Assembly: GCA_942159475.1 (NCBI GenBank)
Contig: OW804097.1
Span: 5,423,685 to 5,487,684 of the forward strand
Direction of reading: 5' to 3'
DNA: 64,000 bases
Origin: Sthenelais limicola
Lineage: Eukaryota; Annelida; Polychaeta; Phyllodocida; Sigalionidae
In this document: one piece after another, positions 34,399 through 46,100 of the stretch
Layout of the letters: every line of letters starts with the position of its first letter
How positions within the stretch are numbered: position 1 is the first letter of the stretch
Notes under the pieces: model-generated
What the model was told of the DNA's origin: nothing
Database searches by the model: none
What the model saw: the letters and a program-made list of their open reading frames with translations, nothing else
Translations under genes and position numbers: made by a program

Positions 34399-34656
34399 TT
34401 GTTGATCAAGAACACTTTGCAAGATATAAATAAAGGAAGACTAAAGCCTTTAATAATAAATGAAATCCACTGATGAAAACCTTTTTGACAATAGAATACT
34501 ATTAACTAGAAGTCATGTTAAGACATTTTTAAATATTATAAAAAAGTGTTCTCATTAATTCATATTAAACTCGAATTAGAATTGCCTGGAAACCACTGCC
34601 CATCAGATAGAGGACTGGAAGTCATTCATGAAATAGATGAAATTGATTTGTCATAG

Positions 34657-35053
34657 GTGATGTGTTTCAGGAAAATGAGTCATAAGTCGCAAAAAATAGA
34701 TGTTGAGATATCTTCATATTTGAAAAGATCAAGCTGATTCTAATGATAGTAAACAGTCTAAAAGTATTTCTAGATTTTAAGTTTGATATTTTAACTTTTG
34801 AAAAAAAAAAAGGTTTCCAATATTTCTTGGGGTCAACAAACAGTAAAATGACTAAATTTAGTCCATATGAGGACATTTAAAACGAAAGGATATATTACAT
34901 AAATTGTCCTGCAATTTGAGACATCGATTGATATAGCTACAAGTGATATGCCCTCCAAAAATCAGAACATTCCGATAATGTGATCTTGTGAAAAAACACT
35001 TGGAAAAATATCAATTTTGCTACTTATGACTCATTTTCCTGAAACACATCACA
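34657..35053. mobile_element. MITE family 1, full copy in inverted orientation
   Basis: A 397-bp copy with both ends intact (GTGATGTGTTTCAGGAAAAT and GAAACACATCAC). Its interior runs opposite to the 32214 copy: the GTTGAGATATCTTCATATTT side comes first. Confidence 0.8.
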
Positions 35054-35164
35054 TAGGTTAGTCCATAGTGTTGTAACAATATTTAACCTGTCTGGGGTCC
35101 ATTGCTCCATTATTTGAATATACTTAGGTAGTAAGAATAGAGAATGTGAAAATGGTGTCAAATG

Positions 35165-35335
35165 GTGTACAGGGAAAAGGCAGAGAGGTCAGAGGGGAGA
35201 ATGTGGAGGTGACTGGCTCGAGGGGGTAGGTGAGATGGGGTGAGGGAAGAAGGGGTGGGGGAGAGAAGGTGTAGAGAGGGAAAAGGTTGGATTGCTAGGG
35301 GAAGAGAAGGAAGTAGCTGGAGATGGGGAGAAGAG
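35165..35335. repeat. Purine-rich GA tract
   Basis: Low-complexity GGGAGAGAAGG-type sequence, like those at 8331 and 31550. Confidence 0.65.
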
Positions 35336-35790
35336 AGAGGTTATAGTTCAAACTTATATTAATATGTCATCACAGAAATGTGTTAATTGAGGCGCTGAGG
35401 TGTGGTGGGGTAAGTATGTGTGTGTGGCCGGGGGGGGCGTTGTCATATAAAAGTGTTCAATCTATCTTTGATATATGTTGTTTAGATATCAGGCACAGTT
35501 CCATTGCATTAAATTGACAAATCTACACACCAATTCTCTTAATACTACTAAAACTGTAATATGTTCAAACTTATGTATAATATTCCATTGGTGTACTTAT
35601 GAAGCCATTGAGCATTGAGGAAACCTGCATGTATACCTCAACCATCGATAGAAAAATGGGTGAGAAGCAAAGTAGGAATCTAGAGTAACAAAAAGGCCAT
35701 CACCTGAGGCTATGTCCATATCATGACAAACACAGTATTAGTGATGTGTTCCAGGAAAATGAGTCATAAGTCGCAAAATTGATATTTTAA

Positions 35791-38222
35791 AGGAACTACA
35801 TAAAGATAGAGAACGTCTGTATAAGATAGCCAATAGGACCAAAAGTATGACAGACGTTAGGAATGCTAGGAATATGAGAGACACATGTAATCGCCGCATC
35901 AGAATGGCCAAATCCCAATACTATAAAAACCTATTGTATACACATCGGAAAGACTCCAAAAAATTTTGGAGGGTTGTAGAAAACATTGAGAACAAAAGTA
36001 CCCCGGTCATTAATAGCCTAAGTATTGATGGTAAGGATCAGGTCGGATTAGAATTAGTTCAAAGTGTGAATGCTTTCTACTGTGACATAGGAAAAAAAAT
36101 TAATGCTGCAATAGATAATATACCACATACTATTGTGGAGGAATTAACTCCATTCGTCTGGGTGGAATTCCACATTGATAGAGGCCCATTGGCTGAATTC
36201 ATCAAAGATATTAATATAAATAAGAACTCTGGGTGTACCGATGTAAACACTAGAATATACAAGGATGCGTTTAGCATCCTCATAACGCAGTTATTACATA
36301 TAATCAGAAAGTCACTTACCCAAGGCATCTTCCCAGACGAATGGAAATATGCTAATGTAAAACTGATTCCAAAAATTAAAAACCCTATCACTCCCTCCGA
36401 TACAAGGCCGATCTCTCTATGCCATTTAGCAGGTAAAGTTACCGAAAAAATCGTAGTTGAACAACTGATGTCACACTTAAATAGGAATGAAATTCTTTGT
36501 AAGAAGCAGTTTGGCTTCCAGAGTGGACACTCCACAACGGAGGCACTCGTGGAATTCCTATCAGATATTAATCTAGCAATCTACTCTAACAAAATTACTG
36601 CGGCCTGTTACATTGATTTCTCTAAGGCGTTTAATTCTGTAGACCATGACATATTGAACAAGAAACTACAAGAATGTGGACTAAGTAATATAGCCTGTCA
36701 TTGGTTCCAATCCTATCTCGAGGACCGAAAGCAAAGGGTATTGAATGGTGACTTTATCTCTGACTGGAGATCGATTGATTATGGTGTGCCCCAAGGATCA
36801 GTCCTGGGGCCAATATTATACCTTATATATGTAAATGACCTTAAATACCTGGACCTAAACAGTAGCTTTATACAATACGCAGATGATACCGTATTCTATT
36901 ACAGTGGAAATAATGTTGATGAATGTACCCTGAATATGAATAGGGACTTAGAAAGGTTCCATGTATGGAGTAAGAGCAACAAGCTCCTTGTGAATGTAAA
37001 AAAAAACAAGTGTATGTTAATTGGACCTAAAAAGAACGTATCTAATATTAAACTTAAAATAAACATGGGTGGTGCAGAGATAGAACAGGTAGAAAAATAT
37101 GTATATTTGGGTCTCACCATAGACCAATGTATCGGCATGATCCCACAATTTAATAGCTTGATAAGCCAGCTGTATAACAAACTATTTGTATTTAGAAAAA
37201 TGAGACCGAACCTCACCGCAGGCGCAGCCCTAACAATTGCCAAATCGAAGTTATTGTCAATATTTGATTTGAGTTTATTTGCACTTACGCCTCTGAACCT
37301 AACCCAAATGAGAAGATTACAAAAGACGCAGAATAGTATACTCAGGGTCGCTATAGATCTGAATTACACAAAGAGTAACAGAGAGCTGTGGATCTCGGCT
37401 AAAGCCATGAATATTGAAAGTAGGTTAAGATTCAACTTAATAGCCCATAATGATGTATACGTAAAAAACAAAGGTATTATCCCACTTAGACCAACAAGAC
37501 AGGCCAATGCCCCAACGTTAGAAGTTATTCGCCCTAAAAATGTAAGAGATCAAAGATGTATATTGTCATGTAAAGCAAAACTTTGGAACGATCTGCCGCA
37601 GATTATAAGGATAGTAGAAGATCCACTTAGTTTCAAAACGAAACTGAAATACCATATTTTAAGTGTACAGAATGCTCCATTACCAGTACCATAATATGTA
37701 TATCCCGAGTCTCCCATGATCATGATCATGATCACAAACTTATTACCATGCTCCAAGTGTATATATGTTGTACTCTGTGTACCCCCGCCCCCGCTAGTAT
37801 GTAAGATAAATGCTGGAATTGTCTCCAGCCTTCTTCGCCTTACATGTATTACATGTATTTTGTATATACTGCAATTGACATACCAAATGTAACAATGTGT
37901 TACCATCTCAATCAAATCACTCACCACGGCAATAGCACGTATGTAAATTAGTCAGTAACCACATTCATATTCAATCACCCTCATCCCATCACATTATTAT
38001 ATCATTCTCTATGAGCTAAACTTAGCTTGAATATACACCTTAATAAGAGGTAATTGATGATGTATAAGAATCGATTGAGTATATAACCTAATTAAGGAAA
38101 ATTGACTTGTAATGTACTACCCTACAGCCATATGTAACATGCATGGTCTTGATGCCTAAGAAAATCACTACACTGTGACTGGTGTCAGGCCAACTATTGA
38201 ATAAAAACGTTTCCCCAAAAGA
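35791..38222 (+). mobile_element. 5'-truncated LINE inserted in a MITE
   Basis: An open frame enters at the insertion edge (KELHKDRERLYK) and continues into the RT ORF. The 3' UTR follows the stop at 37694 and ends near a GAATAAAAACG signal at about 38199. The endonuclease is missing. An ATGATC tandem lies near 37718. Confidence 0.75.
35847..37694 (+). CDS. LINE reverse transcriptase ORF, 615 aa (5'-truncated element)
   Basis: An uninterrupted RT with fingers and palm blocks in order: a DTRPISLCHLAGKVTEKI block, FGFQSGHSTTEALVEF, CYIDFSKAFNSVDH, YGVPQGSVLGPILYLIYVND, IQYADDTVFY (YADD near residue 344), LVNVKKNKCMLIG and YLGLTIDQ. The C-terminal region ends WNDLPQIIRI..FKTKLKYHIL. The frame is open upstream of the first Met to about 35791, so the Met is not the native start. 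All catalytic residues seen are conserved. With no endonuclease the copy cannot be autonomous. The clade is CR1/Jockey-like by motif style only. Confidence 0.9.
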   Translation: MTDVRNARNMRDTCNRRIRMAKSQYYKNLLYTHRKDSKKFWRVVENIENKSTPVINSLSIDGKDQVGLELVQSVNAFYCDIGKKINAAIDNIPHTIVEELTPFVWVEFHIDRGPLAEFIKDININKNSGCTDVNTRIYKDAFSILITQLLHIIRKSLTQGIFPDEWKYANVKLIPKIKNPITPSDTRPISLCHLAGKVTEKIVVEQLMSHLNRNEILCKKQFGFQSGHSTTEALVEFLSDINLAIYSNKITAACYIDFSKAFNSVDHDILNKKLQECGLSNIACHWFQSYLEDRKQRVLNGDFISDWRSIDYGVPQGSVLGPILYLIYVNDLKYLDLNSSFIQYADDTVFYYSGNNVDECTLNMNRDLERFHVWSKSNKLLVNVKKNKCMLIGPKKNVSNIKLKINMGGAEIEQVEKYVYLGLTIDQCIGMIPQFNSLISQLYNKLFVFRKMRPNLTAGAALTIAKSKLLSIFDLSLFALTPLNLTQMRRLQKTQNSILRVAIDLNYTKSNRELWISAKAMNIESRLRFNLIAHNDVYVKNKGIIPLRPTRQANAPTLEVIRPKNVRDQRCILSCKAKLWNDLPQIIRIVEDPLSFKTKLKYHILSVQNAPLPVP

Positions 38223-38552
38223 ATTTTTCATTTGTCAGGATCTCTTTATTGGATAGTTCCGATTTTTAGAGGGTTCATGACTTATAAATCCACGTCATAA
38301 ATCTCGGGAAATTGTATTAAATATATTTATGCGTTTTGAAGGGTTTCGTATGGTGTATATTAAGTTACTTTATTGGTAATTACCCATCCAGAAACATTGC
38401 AAGCGGTTTTTTTTCAAAAATCAAAATAGCAAACTTGAATTATAGAAGTACTTATTAGGTTTCCTAGTGTTTACTATAGTTGGAATAAGGTAGATCTCCT
38501 CTTTTCAATTATGGTGATATCTCTTATGACTCATTTTCCTAAAACGGATCAC

Positions 38553-38916
38553 AATTTGTTAGGACTATTAGACTCATAGGTGTTTTAGTGGTTTTGGCTT
38601 TATTCCACCCCAAAACCTCTAACAGTTCTAAATTACCCCCCTCATGTAATATATCCCCTGGTAATTTAGATATTAGGATTTAATCACCCCTCTAGATTCA
38701 AATTACCCCCCTTTGCATCATTCTCTCAAACTAACAATTCTTCAGCAAATTCTAATCAAACGAAAAAAGGGAAGGTCATATTTGATGACTTGCATTGAAT
38801 ATGTCCAGATAGATAGTAAATATTGGATGCCTACTGCACTAATGGCTTTCCCAGCCTGGAGTAGGGGTAAAAATAGTTTTTTACCAAGACTGTGCACCGT
38901 CACAGCAAGGGAAGGG
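38553..38916. other. Intergenic DNA with repeated AAATTACCCCCC motifs
   Basis: Several AAATTACCCCCCT.. motifs at 38620-38715 and CCCCAAAACCTCTAACAG near 38612. No gene. Confidence 0.4.
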
Positions 38917-38978
38917 AATTAAAAATTATATTTAATAATGTACTGATCTTCCTGAAGATATCCATGCTAAGTGCTCTG
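38917..38978 (-). pseudogene. Copy 3 of NADAR-element C-terminal tail
   Basis: The minus-strand frame reads HRALSMDIFRKISTLLNIIF and then stops. It aligns with HRGVEILKKMNTLLIIIKFM at the end of the 60.5-kb NADAR element. Confidence 0.45.
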
Positions 38979-39120
38979 TGAGTTTAGTATCTGATTCTTG
39001 TTAATGCTTGTTCATGTATTGATAGATTAGAGATGGTGATCACAATGTATGAATCATGTCATGCGTCACCGATGCAAGCCTGGATAAGCTTTAGAGTATA
39101 ACACTGCACCAACTGTTAAA
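38930..39120. repeat. Direct repeat, copy 1 (pair 40135-40310)
   Basis: Shares AGTGCTCTG..GAGTTTA.TATCTGATTCTTGTT and AATGCTTGTTCAT, then AATGAATCATGTCAT.TG.CGCC/CACC and a GATAAGCTTTA segment with 40135-40310. Confidence 0.6.
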
Positions 39121-39164
39121 GCTGCACTCTCAGCTAACATCAGACAAAATCTAGATGTTTCTAC

Positions 39165-40150
39165 TTTTGTTTTTTTTTTTTAAGAAATTTTATTGGATCT
39201 TTTTTCATACAATGATAATCTCTTTTCCAACTCAATATTTGTTGAGTTGTTTTATTTTTTGATAAAGGCCTGATGAAACATCCTCATTTGTATAGGGCCT
39301 GTAAGTGTCATGGCCGCCGCTGCCCGCTTTTACTTTTTTAATTGTGTTATGTATCACTTCCGGGAAAGGAAGTGACGTCACAGCCATAGACATTGCATAT
39401 AGCGAGATAAATATCCTATCTCCATCGCCCCAACAATGTCAAGGAACATCTGGTCACCGTATATTGAATAATTTGACCCTATATATATATGACTATCCAG
39501 TGGTCAGAACTTAGAATAAATCTTTTTTTACAAACTGTATTGCCAAAATTCTGCAAAAGTAATACGTTTCATTTCATAGACTGTGAGAGACTTTCTCTCA
39601 GTTTGAAGGGACTCTCTCAACTCTGAGCCTAGACTGCAAAGAAGCTTCCTTGAAATTTACGCTTCACATCTTTCTATAAACATAGGACAAGAGAGAATAT
39701 TGATGAATTCAATAATAGCAGAGTCATAATTTGAGTTAATGTAAGTTAACACATGGGCAGGTAAAGATAAGAGATTATATAGTTTGCAGCAAAAGGCTTC
39801 TCCTTAGTTTGGAGGGACCCTGTCAACTCTGAGCCTAGACTCTGAGAGGCTTTCCCTCAGTTTGGAGGGACCCTGTCAACTCTGAGCCTAGACTCTGAGA
39901 GGCTTTCCCTCAGTTTGGAGGGACCCTGTCAACTCTGAGCCTAGACTCTGAGAGGCTTTCCCTCAGTTTGGAGGGGCTCTCTCAACTCTGAGCCTAGACT
40001 GCAAACAAGATTTCCAAGCCTGTATTTTTTAGGGAAATCTGTTGAAGATCCAAGTTCCAAATTCTTAATCACATCGGTGGATAGTGCAATATTGTCATAA
40101 AATCGACTATAGTTAATAATGTATTCATCATTTTGAAGATCTCTACACAA
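39165..40150 (-). mobile_element. 3' end of a second NADAR-type element copy, with poly(A)
   Basis: On the minus strand the unit begins with the coding tail RALCVEIFKMMNTLLTIVDF (40160-40070). It passes through the CTCAGTTTGGAGGGACCCTG repeats that are also downstream of the NADAR frame at 60390-60440. It ends in CCAATAAAATTTCTT plus an A run at about 39190-39165. The polyadenylated end and shared 3' UTR mark it as a retroposed relative of 59862-62200. No NADAR domain remains in this copy. Confidence 0.55.
39838..40010 (-). repeat. 53-bp tandem repeats in the 3' UTR
   Basis: Three near-identical units of GACTCTGAGAGGCTTTCCCT plus CAGTTTGGAGGGACCCTGTC and AACTCTGAGCCTA start at about 39838, 39891 and 39944. 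Diverged units lie at 39578-39640 and 39785-39837. Confidence 0.8.
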
Positions 40151-40310
40151 AGTGCTCTGAGTTTATTATCTGATTCTTGTTAATGCTTGTTCATATATCT
40201 GATCAACAAGACATGGTAATCACAATGAATGAATCATGTCATATGTCGCCTCGCTGATGGAAGCCTTGATAAGCTTTACAATATAACACTGCAGCCAATG
40301 TTATGTGGCA
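40135..40310. repeat. Direct repeat, copy 2 (pair 38930-39120)
   Basis: See the 38930 entry. Both copies lie directly upstream (minus strand) of the EIFxxxxTLL coding tail, so the repeat is part of the element family. Confidence 0.6.
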
Positions 40311-40689
40311 GTACGTGGGCAGGTAAAGATAAGAGTCTCTCTACATTGCTGCTGGTCAGGCAGTGGTATTTACAAAATTGGAAGCTATCATTTAAGGCTT
40401 GTTTCCGCACTTGTTGCAGTCATACAATTTTGAAAGGTAGTTTTCTTAAAACAAAAACTAGTTGAACAACAAATCAATAAAACAAGTGGGACTCTGGTAA
40501 GCTTGTGGCAAGATGGGCCAGGTTTTAACTTAAGGGTGCTTGATAATGTTATAGAAACCACTAAAACTGATGATAGATTTGTTGTACAATATATGTATTG
40601 AATTTGGATTCCATTGGGGTGTCAGATTGATCCATGTTTTGACTGAGCAGGGCCTGTAGTCAAGGGGATGCCGAGAGTGGCAGGCCTAA

Positions 40690-41212
40690 GGTTGCACATG
40701 GGGCAAATAGTTTCACACAGGGCAAATAGTTGCACACAGGGCAAATAGTTGCACACAGGGCAAATAGTCACACACAGGGCAAATAGTCGCAAATAGTCGC
40801 ACACAGGGCAAATAGTCGCACACAGGGCAAATAGTCGCACACAGGGCAAATAGTGACACACAGGGCAAAAAGTTGCACACAGGGCAAATAGTTGCACACA
40901 GGGCAAATAGTCGCACACAGGGAAAATAGTCGCACACAGGGAAAATAGTCGCACACAGGGAAAATAGTCGCACACAGGGAAAATAGTCGCACACAGGGAA
41001 AATAGTCGCACACAGGGAAAATAGTCGCACACAGGGAAAATAGTCGCACACAGGGAAAATAGTCGCACACAGGGAAAATAGTCGCACACAGGGAAAATAG
41101 TCGCACACAGGGAAAATAGTCGCACACAGGGAAAATAGTCGCACACAGGGAAAATAGTAGCACACAGGGCAAATAGTAGCACACAGGGCAAATAGTCGCA
41201 CACAGGGCATGT
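40690..41212. repeat. 19-bp minisatellite (~27 units)
   Basis: Units of AGTCGCACACAGGGAAAAT. The outer units have GGGCAAAT and the middle block GGGAAAAT; edge variants have AGTTGCACAC and AGTAGCACAC. One register slip (AGTCGCAAATAGTCGCACAC) lies near 40790. Because 19 is not a multiple of three and the unit has no minus-strand stop, all three minus frames are open (up to 193 codons, CDYFPCVRLFSLCAT-type). Confidence 0.95.
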
Positions 41213-42786
41213 TTCCCCTTAACAACAAATTAAAACTGATTTCAAATGATAACAAACCAGTGGAAAGCCAAAATTTGCAAATGTTTCATTTCAGGAACCA
41301 CTCAACCCAACAACATTCCTTTTAGTCTTCATAAATGTTTACCATAGGCCTGCATGTTGGCATATTTTCCCTCTGGGGGAATTTGGCAGCCAGGGGTATG
41401 GTTTTTAAAAGTGAGAAGTGAAAACAAAAATTCACAACCCAGCAATTAACCCATCCAATCTGCCCTAGGAAAGCGGATGGTCTGGGACAAGTCATGTGAA
41501 GTCAATAATATTGGGTGGTCAGAGATAATGGTCCTGGGACATGAGCCAAGATTTATAATACTACTAGCACATACCTATGCTACACACAGGATTTGCTACT
41601 GGAACAGTGGGGCTCACATCTTCACCTCCCCCTGTTCCCTCTCCTGCCATCTTTCTTTTTCAACTTCTCTCTGTAACTTAGTACCCGTGAGGGAGGGTGA
41701 GGGATGGTGAGAGATTGTGAGGAAGGGTGATGGAGGGGAGGGAGGGAGAGGGGGGGGGGGGGGGCAAGGGAGGGCAAGTGAGAGCGAGGAAAGAGAAGGA
41801 AAGAGGAGGAGGACGATTTTTACGACCTTAGTTTTTGTAACAGATCACATGTATCAATAAAATATTACCATTGTAGGATCAGACTGGCTGACATTAAAGG
41901 TCAATTGTAAAGGATTTTTGTTGGTGTTTGATACGTTCGGGGGAATATTTTGAAACGATCTACAAAGTTATAGCTTCCAACCTAATAAATCAAACCAGTG
42001 GGAGGTGTATAAGCGCTACCATTTAGTGAGCCCCACAGCCCAGCGCGGCTAGGTGAGTAGCCATTTTACACGGGTCAAGTGATCTGTGACGTCATCCATG
42101 TCCCACGCGACTGGTAGGTATGAGTATAGAACTGTAGACACTATAGTTCTATGCTCCAATGTAGGGGGTTATAATTTTATTCTCTATAATACTTTTGCCC
42201 TTGTATGTAAACAGTATCTATCCAATAGTTAAACATCTTTCTTTTAACAATATGCCCGTTTTTCATAAAAACGCATGGTGGAATAGCTATGAATCTCATG
42301 TAGATATTACAAGTAAAAGATGGAGGGAAGTAGATTTTATTGGGTCAAAAAAATGTGGAATATCCCTGAAAATGTAAGAACTGATGATGACAGGGACTCT
42401 CTTATTATAAAGGTGAAAGAGTAATGGATAGGCACAGAGAGGGTAGAGAAGCCGAATAACTATACACATATAATAATATGTTACTAAGGATATATGTTTT
42501 CAGGAATAGAACCAGTGGGGCATACTACGGTCCCCTCATATAATTACTTATTCCTAATTGTGTTTACCAGTTTTTATGTGTGAAGTATAATTTCTCCGAA
42601 TAGAAAGATTATTCGGATAGCTGAACGATAAGTCTGTATGACACAGCCAAAAAACAATCTGAAATCTGAAATCTTAATCTGAAATAAGGCAGCGCATATC
42701 GGCCAAAGTAAAAAAAATGTACAAATGGCCATATTTCACATGACATTTTGACTTTATTTCAAACGCACTGTAGAATACCATCCTTA
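41213..42786. other. Intergenic DNA with a purine-rich tract
   Basis: No gene seen. About 41690-41815 is a G/GA-rich tract including a run of about 14 G. A GC-richer patch (CCCACAGCCCAGCGCGGCTA) lies near 42030. Confidence 0.4.
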
Positions 42787-43126
42787 AAGGGGGTGTTACA
42801 CTAGCGCTAATTTTCGCCCGGCGATGTCCCGATTACACCCTGACGGTAATCAGAGCAAAACATGCTCCGATTGAAAAATAGGTGTAACATACCTCGGACG
42901 TTATGTCCCGGTCATCTCCCGATGCGTTTTTGACCGGGAGATCGCATCAAACATGTTTGATTTATTGTCCGATCTTGTGCGTTGCGCCGGTCAATTTCCC
43001 TGGTGTAACACCATAGAACCCGGTGAACCTCCGGTCTAAATCGTCAGATGGCACCACCGGAAGTAAGTCAATATGGGATTAGCCAATCAGGTGGGCCTTT
43101 GAAGCACGTGTCAGTGTGGCGGCAAA

Positions 43127-46100
43127 ATGGCCACTGTCAATAAGAAAACAGCGAGGAAGGTTGGGCTCAGTCGGGCCCAATTAGTCCAAAAAAAGGCTTC
43201 TGAGAAGACCAAACTAAAGGAAAAGCTGGAGGAGGAAGGGGAGAAGCATTTGAGCTCCCAAGTGTCTGACGACGAGTTTGTGGAGGCATTGGAGGAGCAG
43301 TCTGGGGTAGATGAAAGTGAATCTGATTCTGGCGCCATACATCAGAGCGAGTGGACCGAATCCAAAGAGAATCAGCTCATTGACTTGTGGCAGGGCAGCA
43401 GATTCCTTTATGACAAATCGATGGCTGGCTACTCCAAGAAAGGAAAGCTGACCATTGCCCAGGCCCACTTTGCCAGTCTCCTAGGCGTATCAGGTAAGTA
43501 CTTTGTCTTGGGGCAGGGGTGTTGATTTGAACAACTGTAATGTATCGTCCCTAAAGTACCTAATTCTTGATGGATCAAAGAGATATTTTCACACAGCGTG
43601 CCCAGACATATCATCTCTAGTATGTTAAATTTCCGTGATCATACACCGATTTTCTCTACCTTTTCTCCCAATCGTCGCAAGTACATCATAGAAACATATT
43701 TTTCGCAAAATTACTTTATAATTATAAGGGGGGCGTGGGGTGGGGGTGGTGTAATGTATTGTCCCTAAAGTACCTAATTCTTGATGGATCAAAGAGATAT
43801 TTTCGCATGACGTGCCCAGCTATATCGTCTCTAGTATGTTAAATTTTCTTGATCATACACTGATTTTCTCTACCTTTTCTCCCAATCGTCGCAAGTACAT
43901 CATAGAAACATATTTTCGCAAAATTATTTTATAATGGGGGGGGGGGGGGGGCAGGGTTCTCACCAGAAACACACACCATGTAGGTTTTCAATTTTAAGCA
44001 GGGAACGTAGTAAGGGCTTTGTATTTGTAAATAACGAGTATATTTTGCTTTGGATGAGTACCATTGCTCCACACTTATGAGTACCAACACTGGGCAAATT
44101 AATAGATGGAGGGAGAGAGAGAGGCCGCCTATAATTAATTGTTTTGGACTTAAAAGATTACATTCGATTCAATGTTTTATTTAATGATCTGCTAATATGC
44201 ATTCTACAATGAATACAATTATTAATTATGTTGTTGAGGAGATCAGCTGCCCCTTTACTCTAGTTCTGAATTTTAAGAGGTTGGTTTGAATTTTTGACAA
44301 AGTAGGACATTACTCTATGACGTATATCTTGATTTGTATACTTTACTTTGATGTGATGTTTCGTTGATGTTGATATATGTGTATGATTTTATTCTACAGT
44401 TGCAGCAGTGTATTCACGTATGAATACATTAAGATCGGTTTACACAAAGCATGGTGGGGAGAAGGCATCAGGAGCTTCATCTGGTAGTGGATTGGACGAC
44501 GACCGGCGCTCTGAGCGGACACAATCGATCTGCAAACGGATGAGCTTTCTCAGGGGACATGTCCGGTGTCAAGGAGAGGCAATTACATCAATTACCTCAA
44601 TGCCAAAGCAGGTGAGTATGCATCCCAATGATTCCTGAGAGGAGTTAAACCACACCAAATAATTATTTGTCAATACTGAAAATCTTTGCATCTATTTGCA
44701 TGACCTTTTACAATCCCAGAAAGAAATCAAACCAATATTTGACCCTCCTATATCTGATCATTCTCTCATTTGTGGTGGGGTCATTACAAATTAACTTGGC
44801 CTCTGCCTTGGGTTACTCCCTCCATGATATGTAGATTTTCAAGAGGTTAGAGATTATTTACTCTTTTCTAGCCAAGGCTAGAGAATAAACCAAGCCCTGT
44901 ACTGGGCGTGGATTGGCAAGTTCATCACTTATAGGTTTCCATGTATTTGTACAAAAAGGAGACCCGCATCTGAAAGTAAATTCCAGGTCTTCCAGCGGGT
45001 TCCTTTCAAATCCCATTGGAAAAAAATGCATTTTTCTTTTAAAGAAATGTCTGTAAATGCCTGTACTGGCTTTCCTGTCCTGGAGTTGCAGCCAAATATA
45101 GCTTGTTGTCTTGTGATTAAGAATGTTGGTGACCCATATTTATTAACTGCATGATTATTCACACACGAAAATGTTGGTTATATTCCAGTCAACTAGCAGA
45201 TGGCCTGTAGAAGAGCCAGAAGCTGGACTTTCAGCTGCCCTACCCGCAACACCTGCCCAACTAGATGCTCACAGTGCCGAGATGCCTGCAGCTACTAGTA
45301 CTGAGACACCCCCTGGCAGACTGTCAAGTTTGTCTGGAATGCCCGCTTGCAAGCGGAAGAAGCAGCAACAGCAGCATCCTGATTCTAAGGTATATTACAT
45401 CAGCTGTCCCTTCCATGCACCTCCCTATCCACACTCATCTATACCTAATTCCTAGCCTAGAACCAGTCGGTGCAAGTGATCTAGATTCTAAAATAAGCTA
45501 GAAATTTGCTATAATAACACATTCGGGAATCAATTGATAGATGAATTCTCAGGTATTCCATTCAAAGTTTAGAACAATATTCTGATCTTGAAAAACAGCG
45601 CAGAATATCGAGCAGGGAGAGATATTTACAGGGCGATATTTCTGGCTGTTTTATTTGTCCCGGGGTAGGTGACTATAGGACACATTAAATTGCAGATGTG
45701 GGCAGCGCTTATCACAGCACTGACCACCACCACACATTGCATCTATGCCGAGATGTGGGGGTGAGGAAGAGACAGGGGGAGGGGGACTTAGAGGGGGTAT
45801 TAACTAACAAGATGATTCATGCGGTTTTTATATATTTCTATGACAAAGTTTTTCTCTGGATATTTAGCATAGATTTGTCAATTCTGGAACATGCCGCACC
45901 AAATAACGCTTAAACTTCAATGATTTTCAAAATTCTTTTGTGGTTTATTTCATCTAGGGACATATTTCCGTCCTATAGACTAAACACTTTTCAAATAATT
46001 CAATATTTACCAGACGTTAGACCCATTATAGTGATGCTAATGCAAATCCTATGGCTGACGAAAATTGATTTTTCAAGATTTTCGAAGGAACTTTTTGATG

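Larger units (their letters stand above)
35741..38552. mobile_element. MITE family 1 copy interrupted by a LINE
   Basis: The left end (GTGATGTGTTCCAGGAAAAT, then GAGTCATAAGTCGCAAAATT) stops near 35790. The rest of the same element resumes near 38226 (CAGGATCTCTTTATTGG) and ends in GACTCATTTTCCTAAAACGG. The LINE at 35791-38222 sits between them. Confidence 0.7.

Noticed and set aside
36077..36535. 152-aa minus-strand ORF
   Set aside because: Antisense shadow of the LINE reverse transcriptase.
40690..41212. CRISPR array
   Set aside because: Units are contiguous with no unique spacers, and the host is eukaryotic.
40622..41255. Cys-rich repeat proteins of 138-193 aa
   Set aside because: Three overlapping frames of a 19-bp repeat are open at once, as expected by composition, so no one frame is favoured.
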